A DNA stretch of 22,485 nucleotides from JBBSHE01 sp038253325 (lineage in GTDB: Bacteria; Actinomycetota; Actinomycetes; Propionibacteriales; Nocardioidaceae), in NCBI GenBank assembly GCA_038253325.1, contig JBBSHE010000038.1, forward strand, positions 1 through 22,485, read 5' to 3'. Shown piece by piece: positions 13,914 through 22,349 of this stretch; position 1 is the stretch's first letter; each line of letters opens with the position of its first letter. The notes beneath the pieces are model-generated. The model was not told where the DNA came from. It saw nothing but the letters and a program-made list of their open reading frames with translations, and did not search any database. Both the position numbers and the translations under genes were made by a program.

Positions 13914-14963
13914 TCAGTTGGCGTCCCATTGGAAGAACCGGGTGGCGATCGCCGTGATGACGACAGCGAATCCGAGCAGGATCCCGATCTGCGGCAGACC
14001 GACGGTCCAGGACTCGCCCCGCACCATCGTGTCGAGCATGCCGTTGTTGGCGTGGGTCAACGGCAACACGGTCGAGATCGTCCGGATCCAGGACGGCGCA
14101 CTGTCGAGGGGGATGAAGCTTCCGGAGAGGAATGCCATCGGCAGCACGATGACGTTCACCAGCGCGACCGTCGCTTCCTCGGTCTTCGCGATCGCTCCGG
14201 CAAGAAGCCCGATGGACAGGAAGGCGAGCGTCGCGGCGACCACGATCGGGATCGCCATCCACCAGTCGGCAGTAAGCTTCAGCCCGAACGCGAGCTTCCC
14301 CAGCCCGATGAAGATCGCCGTCTGGATCAGCGCGATCCCCAGGCTCACGAGCACCCGGGCGGTCACGACGATGCCGGTTGGGACGGGCGCGAGCTGGAGC
14401 CGGCGGAGCAGCTTCGATCGACGCCAGAGAACGAGGGACATCGCGGCGCCGAACGTGCCCGACGTCGCGACAGCCCATCCCAGCAGTCCGGGAAGGACGT
14501 ACTGGATCTGTTTGAGCGACTTGTCCTCGACGGCGCTGAAGGTCAGCTGGTACTTCGGCGGAGAACCGGTCGCCCGCTGGTTCTGCTCGCCCACGATCGA
14601 TCCGAGTATCCCCTGCGCCGTCCCCGCCCGAACGGCATCCGTCTTCGTGTAGTGGGCGACGATCGTGCCGCCGCGCTGCTCGACGGCGGCGACGTAGTCA
14701 CCCTTGCGGACGGCGTCCAGCGCCTTGCCGAGATCGGTGTAGTGCTTGAGGGTCAACGCGTCGTGGTACTGCTTCTCTACCTGGGCACTGAGGATCGGTA
14801 CCTCACCGACCTCGACGACGGCGACCTTGGAGCTGCCGAAGTTGAAGACTCCGCCGAAGAGGACCAGAAACATCAGCGGAAAGAAGATCGCGAAGAACAG
14901 CGATCCCCGGTCGCGCACGAAGCCCAGAAACAGTGCCCGGCTCAGCGTGAGCAACTTCTTCAC
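13914..14963 (-). CDS. ABC-2 type transporter permease
   Basis: 349 residues from the GTG at 14963, whose GTGA overlaps the ATPase stop codon, so the two are translationally coupled. Architecture is that of an ABC-2 drug exporter permease: one N-terminal membrane helix (~18-40), an extracytoplasmic domain to about residue 168, then five helices (about 180-200, 222-242, 250-276, 284-303, 325-345). The segment VIVLPMAFLSGSFIPLDSAPSWIRTISTVLPLTHANNGM is the family-typical conserved end. The frame continues upstream to 15272 in an unrelated ORF opposite the ATPase, which is rejected. With one ATPase and one permease, the complex is probably two of each. Substrate is unknown; daunorubicin-, lipid- or drug-type exporters have this form. 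Confidence 0.92.
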   Translation of the reverse strand: MKKLLTLSRALFLGFVRDRGSLFFAIFFPLMFLVLFGGVFNFGSSKVAVVEVGEVPILSAQVEKQYHDALTLKHYTDLGKALDAVRKGDYVAAVEQRGGTIVAHYTKTDAVRAGTAQGILGSIVGEQNQRATGSPPKYQLTFSAVEDKSLKQIQYVLPGLLGWAVATSGTFGAAMSLVLWRRSKLLRRLQLAPVPTGIVVTARVLVSLGIALIQTAIFIGLGKLAFGLKLTADWWMAIPIVVAATLAFLSIGLLAGAIAKTEEATVALVNVIVLPMAFLSGSFIPLDSAPSWIRTISTVLPLTHANNGMLDTMVRGESWTVGLPQIGILLGFAVVITAIATRFFQWDAN

Positions 14964-15859
14964 GCCCGGTACTCCCGACCGGTCAGTGACAAGAATACGT
15001 CTTCCAACGTCGCGCCACGCACCTGGAGACCGTCCAGGGCATTCGCGTTCGCCAGCGCAGCCAGGACGTGAGCCGGCTGCTTTGTCTGAAGCACCAGGCT
15101 GCCGGCCTGATCGTCGACCGAGTCGACACCAGCGACCGCGGCGGCCTGGTCGGGACTCAGTACGCGCCTCTCGACGCTGATCCTCGTCGGCGCGTCCAGG
15201 TCCCGGACGAGGTTGACCGGTGCATCGAGCTTCAGCACCTTCCCGTGGTCCATGATTGCGACCCGGTCGCACAGGGCCTCCGCCTCGTCCATGTAGTGCG
15301 TGGTCAGGACCACGGTCTTGCCCCCCTTGTTGATCTCGCGCAGCAGGTCCCAGAGGTTACGCCGCGCCTGCGGGTCCAGCGCGCCCGTCGGCTCGTCCAG
15401 GAACACGACGTCAGGGTCGTGCACCAGTGAGCAGGCGATCGACAGTCGCTGGGCCTGTCCCCCCGACAACTTCTCGGTACGCGTGTTCGCCTTGTCGGTG
15501 AGGCCGACCACGTCCAGCATCTCGTCGGCTCGTGCGTTCGACAGGTCGTACAGCGCAGCGAAGGTACGCAGCTGCTCGCGGGCAGTCAACCGCTCGAAGA
15601 AGCTGGAGGCCTGCAGCTGGACGCCGATCCGCCGCGTCAGCGCCTCGCTGCGGGGCCACGGTGACATGCCGAGGACCGAGACCGACCCGCTGTCAGGGAT
15701 GCGGAGACCTTCGATGATCTCCAGCAGTGTCGTCTTGCCGGCACCGTTGGGTCCGAGGATGCCGAAGAACTCGGCGTCAGCCACGTCCAGGTCGACACCG
15801 TCGACAGCGCACAGGTCGCCATACGTCTTTCGGATGCCTTGAACCGAGATGATCCCCAC
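14960..15859 (-). CDS. ABC transporter ATP-binding protein (drug-exporter type)
   Basis: 299 residues. Walker A GPNGAGKTT (36-44), Q-loop at GVQLQASS, signature LSGGQ (131-135), Walker B VVFLDEP (151-157), D-loop GALDP and the switch histidine TTHY are all intact. A C-terminal ~80-residue tail (VERRVLSPDQAAAV... ATLEDVFLSLTGREYRA) is typical of DrrA/CcmA-type exporters; the ending LEDVFLSLTGRE is strongly characteristic. The GTG start at 15859 follows a TAGGGT -10 (15868-15873) by eight bases, so its leader is nearly absent. It powers the overlapping permease at the cytoplasmic face; the downstream VOC gene is probably in the same transcript. Confidence 0.96.
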   Translation of the reverse strand: MGIISVQGIRKTYGDLCAVDGVDLDVADAEFFGILGPNGAGKTTLLEIIEGLRIPDSGSVSVLGMSPWPRSEALTRRIGVQLQASSFFERLTAREQLRTFAALYDLSNARADEMLDVVGLTDKANTRTEKLSGGQAQRLSIACSLVHDPDVVFLDEPTGALDPQARRNLWDLLREINKGGKTVVLTTHYMDEAEALCDRVAIMDHGKVLKLDAPVNLVRDLDAPTRISVERRVLSPDQAAAVAGVDSVDDQAGSLVLQTKQPAHVLAALANANALDGLQVRGATLEDVFLSLTGREYRA

Positions 15860-15867
15860 GAGGGGCC

Positions 15868-15873
15868 ACCCTA
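15868..15873 (-). promoter_or_regulatory. -10 element for the ABC exporter operon
   Basis: TAGGGT on the minus strand lies eight bases before the GTG at 15859, so transcription would begin within a base or two of the start. It is in the 31-bp gap after the glutamate dehydrogenase stop codon. No clear -35. Confidence 0.4.
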
Positions 15874-15890
15874 GGGCACAGACGTCACCC

Positions 15891-18800
15891 CTATGTCAGC
15901 AGGGAACGGATCACTCGCAGACCCACCGACAGACGCGCGAGCTCGGCGTCCTCCGACGAGATCTCGCGCAGGGTGGACACTGCCTTCTCGAGCGCGGCAC
16001 CCTGGTCAGCGATCCATTCGGCGAGTCGTTCGCGGATGGTTCCGTTCCCGGTACTGCGCGAGATGATCTGGTCGGTGAGCGCCGCGTGTACCGCGTACAC
16101 GTCGTCACGCAGTGCCGCGCGTGCCATCGTCCGCCAGCGGTCGTCGCGCGGGAGGGCAACGACCTTGTCGAGGAACTCGCCGAGTCCGAGCTTCTTCGCG
16201 AGCGCCGAATGCAACCGAGCGACCTCCACAGGGTCGATGTCGCGTTGTCGGGAGATCTCGACCACCGACATCAGTGGGTACGCCGGCGGCAGCACGGCGA
16301 TCTTGACCGCCAGCTCGACGGGGACCCCACTCTTGAGCAGCCGGTCGCGGGTGTGCTCGAACGCATCGACGACGACCCCGGTCATCACGTCGGGCATCGC
16401 GGTCATCACAATCCGCACCTGGTCCCCGAAGAAGTCGACAGTGCCTTGCGAGTCGAGCGGCGGACGACGGTTGGTGACCAGCCAGCGAGTCGCGCGCTCG
16501 ACCAGCGTCCGCACCGCAAGCCGCATCTCCGTCTGCACCTTCGCGTCGATCTGGTTGTCGAGGGCGGCGATCTCGGTGAGCAGATCGTGCGTCCCGTACA
16601 CCTCACTGCACACGAGATGTGCGCGAACCAGATCGACCTCGCTCGCACCAGTCTCCTGGCTCAACCGGTGGTAGAACGTGATACCGGCAGCGTTGATGAG
16701 CTCGTTGACCACCTGGGTGACGATGATCTCGCGACGCAACGGGTGCTGGTCCATCTGGATGCGAAACCGCTCCCGCATCGGCGTCGGGAAGTAACGGTAG
16801 AGCCGGTCGTGCAGGAACGGGTCGTCGGGAAGGTCGCTGTCGAGCAGCACCCGCTCCAGGACGATCTTTGTGTACGCCAGCAAGACGGCCAGCTCCGGGG
16901 CGGTCAAGCCGATCCCGTTCGCGATCCGGTCCTGGAACTGTTTGTGGGTCGGCAGGAACTCGAGTGCCGGGTCGAGGAGTCCCTGCTTCTCCAGCCTCCG
17001 GATCCAGTCCTCGTGCACGTGCATGAGCGGAACCGCCTGAGACACGGAGTTCGCCATTGCGAGGTTCTGACCATAGTTGTCGGCCAGGACCAGCTGTCCC
17101 ACCTCGTCGGTCATCGACGCGAGCAGCTCGTTTCGCTGCTTCATCGTCATGTCACCGGACTGGATCACCTGTCCGAGCAGGATCTTGATGTTGACCTCGT
17201 GGTCGGACGTGTCGACGCCGGCGGAGTTGTCGATCGCGTCGGTGTTGATTTTTCCGCCGGCGAGTGCATACTCGATCCGCCCGAGCTGGGTGAGGCCGAG
17301 GTTGCCGCCCTCACCGACGGCCCTCGCCCTCAGGTCCCCGCCGTCGACCCGGATCGCGTCGTTGGACCGGTCGCCGACGTCGCTGTTGCTCTCTGTCGAC
17401 GCTTTCACGTAGGTACCGATCCCGCCGTTCCACAGCAGGTCGACCGGCGCCAGCAGGGTCGCCTCCATCACCTCGTTCGGTGTCATCGTCTCGACACTCG
17501 AGTCGATCCCCAGCGCGGTGCGGATCTCCGGGCTCACCGGGATCGACTTCTGGGTGCGAGGGAAGACGCCGCCGCCTGCGGAGATCAGACTGCGGTCATA
17601 GTCGGCCCAGCTCGATCGTGGAAGGTCGAACAACCGTCGCCGCTCCACGTACGACGCCGCCGGGTCCGGATCGGGATCGACGAAGATGTGCCGGTGATCG
17701 AACGCGGCGACCAGCCGGGTGTGCTCGCTGAGCAGCATCCCGTTGCCGAACACGTCTCCACTCATGTCACCGATGCCGACGCAGGTGAAGTCCTCGTGCT
17801 GGCAGTCGATACCGCGCTCGCGGAAGTGTCGACGCACCGACTCCCACGCTCCGCGTGCAGTGATCCCCATCGCCTTGTGGTCGTATCCGGCCGAGCCGCC
17901 GGACGCGAATGCGTCGTCGAGCCAGAACCCGTAGTCGCGAGCCACACCGTTGGCAATGTCGGAAAACGTCGCGGTCCCCTTGTCTGCCGCAACCACGAGA
18001 TACGCGTCGTCGCCGTCGTGTCGGACGACGTCGGGCGGCGGGACGGTCTCACCCGACACCAGGTTGTCGGTCAGGTCGAGCAGCCCGCAGATGAGCGTCT
18101 TGTAGCAGGCGACACCTTCCGTCAGCCAGGCCTCACGGTCTGCGCCGATGTCGGGCAGCTGCTTGCAGTAGAAGCCACCCTTCGAACCGACGGGCACGAT
18201 TACGGCGTTCTTGACCATCTGTGCCTTGACCAGGCCGAGGACCTCGGTCCGGAAGTCGTCACGGCGGTCGGACCAGCGCAGCCCCCCGCGCGCAACCGGG
18301 CCGAACCGCAGGTGTACCCCCTCTACCCGCGGCGAGTACACGAAGATCTCGAACATCGGCCGCGGCTCGGGCAGATCCGGCACCTCGCGCGGTTCGAGCT
18401 TGAACGAGGTGTAGACCTTCGGTCGGCCGTCGGCGTCGCGCTGGTAGTAGTTGGTGCGAAGCGTCGCCTTGATGACGGCAAGATAGCCTCGCAGGATCCG
18501 GTCCTGGTCGAGGCTGGCGACGTCGTCGAGCGCCGCGACGATCTTGTCCTCGATCTGCTCGCACTGTTCGGCCCGGACGTCCATGGCGTCGTCGTTCGGC
18601 CGAAACCTGGCCTCGAACAAGGACACCAGGAGCTGGGCGATGTCCATGTTCGCGACCAGAGCCTGTTCGAGGTAGTCCTGGCCGAACGTGGAACCGCCCT
18701 GTCGGAAGTACTTCGCGTAGGCGCGCAGGATCGAGACCTGGCGCCAGTCGAGTCCCGCCCGCAGGACGAGCGCAGAGAACCCGTCGCTTTCCGCCCGGCC

Positions 18801-20762
18801 CGACCAGACCGCCATGAAGGCGTCCTGGAACAGCTCCCGCGCTCCGTCCCGGACGCTCCCCGAGTAGCGCAGACCGAAGTCGTAGATCCACGCCCGGCTC
18901 GCTTGCTTTGCCGTGTCAGCCGATCGCGACAGCCGACGCAGGGCGTACGGCCGTTCGTCGATCACCTCCGTGCCGAGAGCGGTGAGCACGGGAAGCACCT
19001 GGGACAGGCTGAGCGGCGACTCCTCTCGGTAGACCTTGAACCGCATCTGGTCCGCGCCCGCACCGACGGGTGAGTAGAGCGAGAGCCCGACCGGCTGGTC
19101 GCCGATCTCCTCGAGCCGTCGCACGTCAGCGACGGCGACTCGTGCGCTGAAGTCCTCCTTGTACGCCTCGGGGAAGGCGTCGCCGTATCTGCGGAGCAGG
19201 TTCGCGGCACGCTCCTCCCCGAACTGCTCGAGCATCGCAGTCTCGAGATCGTCGCTCCACGAGTGCGCAGCCTGCGCCAGCTCACGCTCGAGCCCCTGCT
19301 CGTCATAGTCGCGCAGCATCTCACCGTGGCGGGCCCGGACCACGAAGTGCAGCCGGGCCAGGACCGACTCGCTGACGCGAGCAGTGAAGTCCACCTGGTC
19401 CCCGCCCAACGTCCGGGCTAAGATCTCCTGCATCTTCTCCCGGACCTTGGTGGTGTACCGGTCGCGCGGCAGGTAGACCAGGCAGGACAGGTAGCGACGG
19501 TACGGATCGCTGCGGGTGAAGAAGCGCAGCTGTCGGCGCTCCCGCAGGTGAAGCACCGACTCGGCAACCGGCAGCAGCTCGCTGACCGGCGTCTGGAACA
19601 GCTCGTCCCGCGGATAGGTCTCGAGGATGTCGAGCAGCGCCTTGCCACTGTGGCTGTCGGGCGTGTATCCGGCCAGGTCGAGCACTCCCGTCATCTTCTG
19701 CCGCAGGACCGGGATCCGCGCCAGGCTCTCGGTATAGGCAGCCGAGCTGAACAGGCCGAGGAACCGCCGTTCACCGACAACCTGGCCGTCAGGCCCGAAC
19801 ACCTTGATCCCGATGTAGTCGAGGTACACGGGGCGGTGCACGGTAGCCCGGGAGTTCGCCTTCGTGATGATCAGGAGCTCCTTCTCCCGTGCTTTCGCGC
19901 TGACGGCGGGCGGCAGCTTCGCGGACGTACGCGCGAGGTCCTGGTCGGCGCGCAGGATGCCCAACCCGGTGCCTGCAACCGCCCGCAGGATGTCGGCTCC
20001 GTCCTCGGTCTGAAGGACGTACTCCCGGTAGCCGAGGAACGTGAAGTGGTCGTCGGCCAGCCACTCCAGCAGAGCCTTGGTCTCGTCGACCTCGTCGGCC
20101 GGCAACGGCGGCGGGTTGTCGGTGAGGTCCTCGACGATTCTCATGGCTTGGGTGTGCATCTTCGTCCAGTCCTCGACGACCTCGCGTACGTCGCGCAAAA
20201 CGTCGAGGAGAACCTGCTCGAGGCGTTCCAGCTCTTTCGGGTCGGTGTCCTTGTCGATCTCGATGTGCATCCACGACTCGCGGATCCGCCTCTGGTCGTC
20301 ATCGCCCTCGACGTCCTCACCGTCGCACGTCTCGCGCATCTGCCCGGTGACGTCGCGACCGACCATGATCTGCGGATGGATCACGAGGTGGATACCACGA
20401 TGTTGTCCGACAAGGGCCATCGTGATCGAGTCGACGAGGAAGGGCATGTCGTCGGTGACGATCTCGATCACCGTGTGACCGCCGGCCGACCACTCCGTGT
20501 CCTCGACGCTCGGAGTGAACACATGAACGTTCGACGTACCTTGCAGGCGGTTCGACGCGAGCCGGTAGTGGCTCACCGCGGCTCCGTACAGGTCGAGCGG
20601 GCTGCGGTCGAGGACGTCCTCCGGTCCGACGTGCCGGTAGTACAGGTGGATCAGCCGCTCGGCGTCCTCGGCGGGCAGTCCTCCGGCGCCTCGACTTCGG
20701 GTGGCGAGATCTGCGGCTCGGGAGAGCAGCTGTTGCTTGGCGTCTTCTGGCGACGAGGACAT
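15891..20762 (-). CDS. gdh: NAD-specific glutamate dehydrogenase, large (~180 kDa) class
   Basis: 1623 residues, the normal length of the 180 kDa GDH family of actinomycetes and proteobacteria. It converts glutamate and NAD+ to 2-oxoglutarate, ammonium and NADH, mainly in catabolism. The N-terminal ~700 residues hold ACT-like regulatory regions (TDDMPFLVDSI, GQHRGIHLVIHPQI). The catalytic part includes VPVGSKGGFYCKQLP with K861, FSDIANGVARDYGFWLDDAFASGGSAGYDHKAMGITARGAWE, and the dinucleotide-binding GIGDMSGDVFGNGML near residue 995. A helical C-terminal domain follows (LLDSDLPDDPFL region). AGGAAG precedes the ATG at 20762. It follows the tryptophan dioxygenase gene by 107 bp on the same strand. 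No other GDH-related gene is in view. The plus strand opposite it is open for over 1,000 codons, a high-GC artefact. Confidence 0.97.
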   Translation of the reverse strand: MSSSPEDAKQQLLSRAADLATRSRGAGGLPAEDAERLIHLYYRHVGPEDVLDRSPLDLYGAAVSHYRLASNRLQGTSNVHVFTPSVEDTEWSAGGHTVIEIVTDDMPFLVDSITMALVGQHRGIHLVIHPQIMVGRDVTGQMRETCDGEDVEGDDDQRRIRESWMHIEIDKDTDPKELERLEQVLLDVLRDVREVVEDWTKMHTQAMRIVEDLTDNPPPLPADEVDETKALLEWLADDHFTFLGYREYVLQTEDGADILRAVAGTGLGILRADQDLARTSAKLPPAVSAKAREKELLIITKANSRATVHRPVYLDYIGIKVFGPDGQVVGERRFLGLFSSAAYTESLARIPVLRQKMTGVLDLAGYTPDSHSGKALLDILETYPRDELFQTPVSELLPVAESVLHLRERRQLRFFTRSDPYRRYLSCLVYLPRDRYTTKVREKMQEILARTLGGDQVDFTARVSESVLARLHFVVRARHGEMLRDYDEQGLERELAQAAHSWSDDLETAMLEQFGEERAANLLRRYGDAFPEAYKEDFSARVAVADVRRLEEIGDQPVGLSLYSPVGAGADQMRFKVYREESPLSLSQVLPVLTALGTEVIDERPYALRRLSRSADTAKQASRAWIYDFGLRYSGSVRDGARELFQDAFMAVWSGRAESDGFSALVLRAGLDWRQVSILRAYAKYFRQGGSTFGQDYLEQALVANMDIAQLLVSLFEARFRPNDDAMDVRAEQCEQIEDKIVAALDDVASLDQDRILRGYLAVIKATLRTNYYQRDADGRPKVYTSFKLEPREVPDLPEPRPMFEIFVYSPRVEGVHLRFGPVARGGLRWSDRRDDFRTEVLGLVKAQMVKNAVIVPVGSKGGFYCKQLPDIGADREAWLTEGVACYKTLICGLLDLTDNLVSGETVPPPDVVRHDGDDAYLVVAADKGTATFSDIANGVARDYGFWLDDAFASGGSAGYDHKAMGITARGAWESVRRHFRERGIDCQHEDFTCVGIGDMSGDVFGNGMLLSEHTRLVAAFDHRHIFVDPDPDPAASYVERRRLFDLPRSSWADYDRSLISAGGGVFPRTQKSIPVSPEIRTALGIDSSVETMTPNEVMEATLLAPVDLLWNGGIGTYVKASTESNSDVGDRSNDAIRVDGGDLRARAVGEGGNLGLTQLGRIEYALAGGKINTDAIDNSAGVDTSDHEVNIKILLGQVIQSGDMTMKQRNELLASMTDEVGQLVLADNYGQNLAMANSVSQAVPLMHVHEDWIRRLEKQGLLDPALEFLPTHKQFQDRIANGIGLTAPELAVLLAYTKIVLERVLLDSDLPDDPFLHDRLYRYFPTPMRERFRIQMDQHPLRREIIVTQVVNELINAAGITFYHRLSQETGASEVDLVRAHLVCSEVYGTHDLLTEIAALDNQIDAKVQTEMRLAVRTLVERATRWLVTNRRPPLDSQGTVDFFGDQVRIVMTAMPDVMTGVVVDAFEHTRDRLLKSGVPVELAVKIAVLPPAYPLMSVVEISRQRDIDPVEVARLHSALAKKLGLGEFLDKVVALPRDDRWRTMARAALRDDVYAVHAALTDQIISRSTGNGTIRERLAEWIADQGAALEKAVSTLREISSEDAELARLSVGLRVIRSLLT

Positions 20763-20869
20763 CGGTCTTCCTGGTTACTGCCCACGCGACGGCAAGACAC
20801 CACCGCGGTCCGCACTTCGTCGGGCGGCAAATCGAGCCTATCCCCGGGTGCCGCACCCTGCGACACCAC

Positions 20870-21733
20870 TCAGAGGAACGAGCGAAGCTCCCACAGCAGC
20901 GGGTAGTACCTCAGCGGTAGCCGACTGCGTAGGTAGGGACTCCCCGACGACCCCCCGGTCCCCGACTTGGTACCGATCATCCGCTCGACCATGGTGACGT
21001 GTCGAGCCCGCCAGGCAGCCGCCAGCTCGTCATGCTGGAGCAATGCCTCGGACAGCTCCCAGACCTCTGAGTACGCGGCCCGGTCGTGCGCGACCGTCCG
21101 CAAGGATGTCCGTATCCCGTCGTCTCCGTCGGCATCGAGCCCGCACGCGCGGAGCACCTCGACGAACGCGTCCCAGATCGTTGACTCGTCGAGGCGCCGC
21201 CTGAGTCGTTGCTCCTCCGCGGCGTTGAGGCCGCGAAACCGGCGGACGAACGACGCGTCCTTCGCGCCGGAGATGAACTCGAGCTCACGGTACTGGACCG
21301 ACTGGAAACCGCTCGCCGGCGAGAGCAGCTGGCGAAACGTCAGGAAGTCCTGCGGTGTCATCGTCTCCAGGACGTCGATCTGGTCGATGAGGACCCGTTC
21401 GATCACGTGCACCCGGTGGAGCAGATGCTTGGCCCACCACAGCCGACCGTCGGTCATCGCGTTGCGTGCCGACTCGACCTCGTGCAGGAGCTGTTGGAAC
21501 CACAGCTCGTAGACCTGGTGGATCGTGATGAACAGCAGCTCGTCGTGAGCTGGTGGTTCCGACTCGAGATGCTGGGCGGAGAGCAGCTCGTCGAGATGCA
21601 GGTAGCCGCCGTACGTGAGCTTGGCGCCCTGCTCACCGAAGCTGACGTCCTGGTCGGACGGGGCTGCTGCCCCGGCGGCCTCCCGCGACAGCTGTGCGTC
21701 GGACCACTGGCCCACGACCGCATCGTTACTCAT
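20870..21733 (-). CDS. kynA: tryptophan 2,3-dioxygenase
   Basis: 287 residues. Heme enzyme that opens L-tryptophan to N-formylkynurenine, first step of the kynurenine pathway. After a ~36-residue extension, the TDO signature appears: LTYGGYLHLDELLSAQ, HDELLFITIHQVYELWFQQLLHE (with the distal-pocket His and the FIxxHQxxELW motif), PASGFQSVQYRELEF, and the proximal heme His H245 in ARHVTMVERMIGTKSGTGGSSG. The C-terminus FRSFL-like ending is near-normal. Kynureninase and formamidase are not nearby. The downstream GDH gene on the same strand suggests coordinated amino-acid breakdown. A TACCCT -10 lies six bases before the ATG, so the mRNA is probably leaderless. Confidence 0.97.
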   Translation of the reverse strand: MSNDAVVGQWSDAQLSREAAGAAAPSDQDVSFGEQGAKLTYGGYLHLDELLSAQHLESEPPAHDELLFITIHQVYELWFQQLLHEVESARNAMTDGRLWWAKHLLHRVHVIERVLIDQIDVLETMTPQDFLTFRQLLSPASGFQSVQYRELEFISGAKDASFVRRFRGLNAAEEQRLRRRLDESTIWDAFVEVLRACGLDADGDDGIRTSLRTVAHDRAAYSEVWELSEALLQHDELAAAWRARHVTMVERMIGTKSGTGGSSGSPYLRSRLPLRYYPLLWELRSFL

Positions 21734-21739
21734 GGTCCA

Positions 21740-21771
21740 AGGGTAGAGCTCGAAATGCCGGCGGCTAGTGT
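21740..21771. promoter_or_regulatory. overlapping divergent leaderless promoters of kynA and the DUF2505 gene
   Basis: TACCCT (minus strand, 21740-21745) and TAGTGT (plus strand, 21766-21771) each end six bases before their ATG, in a 44-bp gap between divergent genes. Neither has a ribosome binding site or clear -35; each -10 sits in the other promoter's -35 region, so polymerase can occupy only one at a time. Confidence 0.6.
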
Positions 21772-21777
21772 CGCCCG

Positions 21778-22281
21778 ATGAAGCTCATCGCCGACATCGA
21801 CCACCCGACGGCGACAACGGGGAGCGTGATGGCGATGATGCTCGACCCGACGTTCCGAGAGCGGGTCTGCCAAGCCACCCGTGCCTTGGACTACAGCGTG
21901 GACATCGACGCGAACCAATACGGATCCGCCCGGGTCGTCATCGACCGGGTGATGGCCTCCGAGGTGTCGGACTTCGCGAAGAAACTCGTCGGCGAGAAGG
22001 TGTCGATCCGGCAGACCGAGGAGTGGTCGGCTGCGCGTCGCGACGGATCGCGTACGGCCGAGCTCACGATCACGATCAAGGGGCAACCGGCGCAGATGCT
22101 GGGCACCATGACCCTCGGGCCATCGGCCGACGGCACCGGCGTTCGAATCCATGTCCAAGGTGACGTCCAGGTCAAGATCCCCCTTCTTGGAAGGAAGGTC
22201 GAACGAGAGTTCAGCAAGGGCATCCTGGCCGCGATCGAGAAGGAGCAAGAGGTCGGCGCCAGCTGGCTGGGCGATCACTGA
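21778..22281 (+). CDS. DUF2505-family protein
   Basis: 167 residues, a lone DUF2505 domain, a family found mainly in actinobacteria and predicted to have an SRPBCC-like helix-grip fold that binds hydrophobic ligands or participates in a regulatory complex; no function is established. Visible features are the early MKLIADIDHPT, two central strands VDIDANQYGSARVVIDRVM and LTITIKGQPAQMLGTMTLG, and VQGDVQVKIPLLGRKVEREFSKGILAAIEKE, which is the strongest family hallmark. No membrane segment or signal peptide. It is divergent from kynA across a 44-bp gap with leaderless promoters, so it may be cytoplasmic housekeeping. The stop codon at 22279-22281 is followed by 68 bp and then the tandem repeat. 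Confidence 0.85.
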   Translation: MKLIADIDHPTATTGSVMAMMLDPTFRERVCQATRALDYSVDIDANQYGSARVVIDRVMASEVSDFAKKLVGEKVSIRQTEEWSAARRDGSRTAELTITIKGQPAQMLGTMTLGPSADGTGVRIHVQGDVQVKIPLLGRKVEREFSKGILAAIEKEQEVGASWLGDH

Positions 22282-22349
22282 CCAGCGGTCAGCGACGCCG
22301 ACCGCGAGAAGGCCGGCTTGCTGTTCCATGGCGCCGATGACGCTGCGCC

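Noticed and set aside
13876..14478. Longer VOC protein starting inside the permease gene
   Set aside because: The extra sequence is Arg-rich and out of frame with the permease; GGAGG and the domain start favour 13875.
15849..19073. A 1,074-codon open frame on the plus strand
   Set aside because: It is antisense to the intact glutamate dehydrogenase, has low-complexity Arg/Val/Asp-rich composition, no family motif and no ribosome site. It is a high-GC shadow.
20763..20869. Terminator between kynA and gdh (GGGTGC-C-GCACCC near 20847)
   Set aside because: The one-base loop leaves only a four-pair usable stem and there is no T tract.
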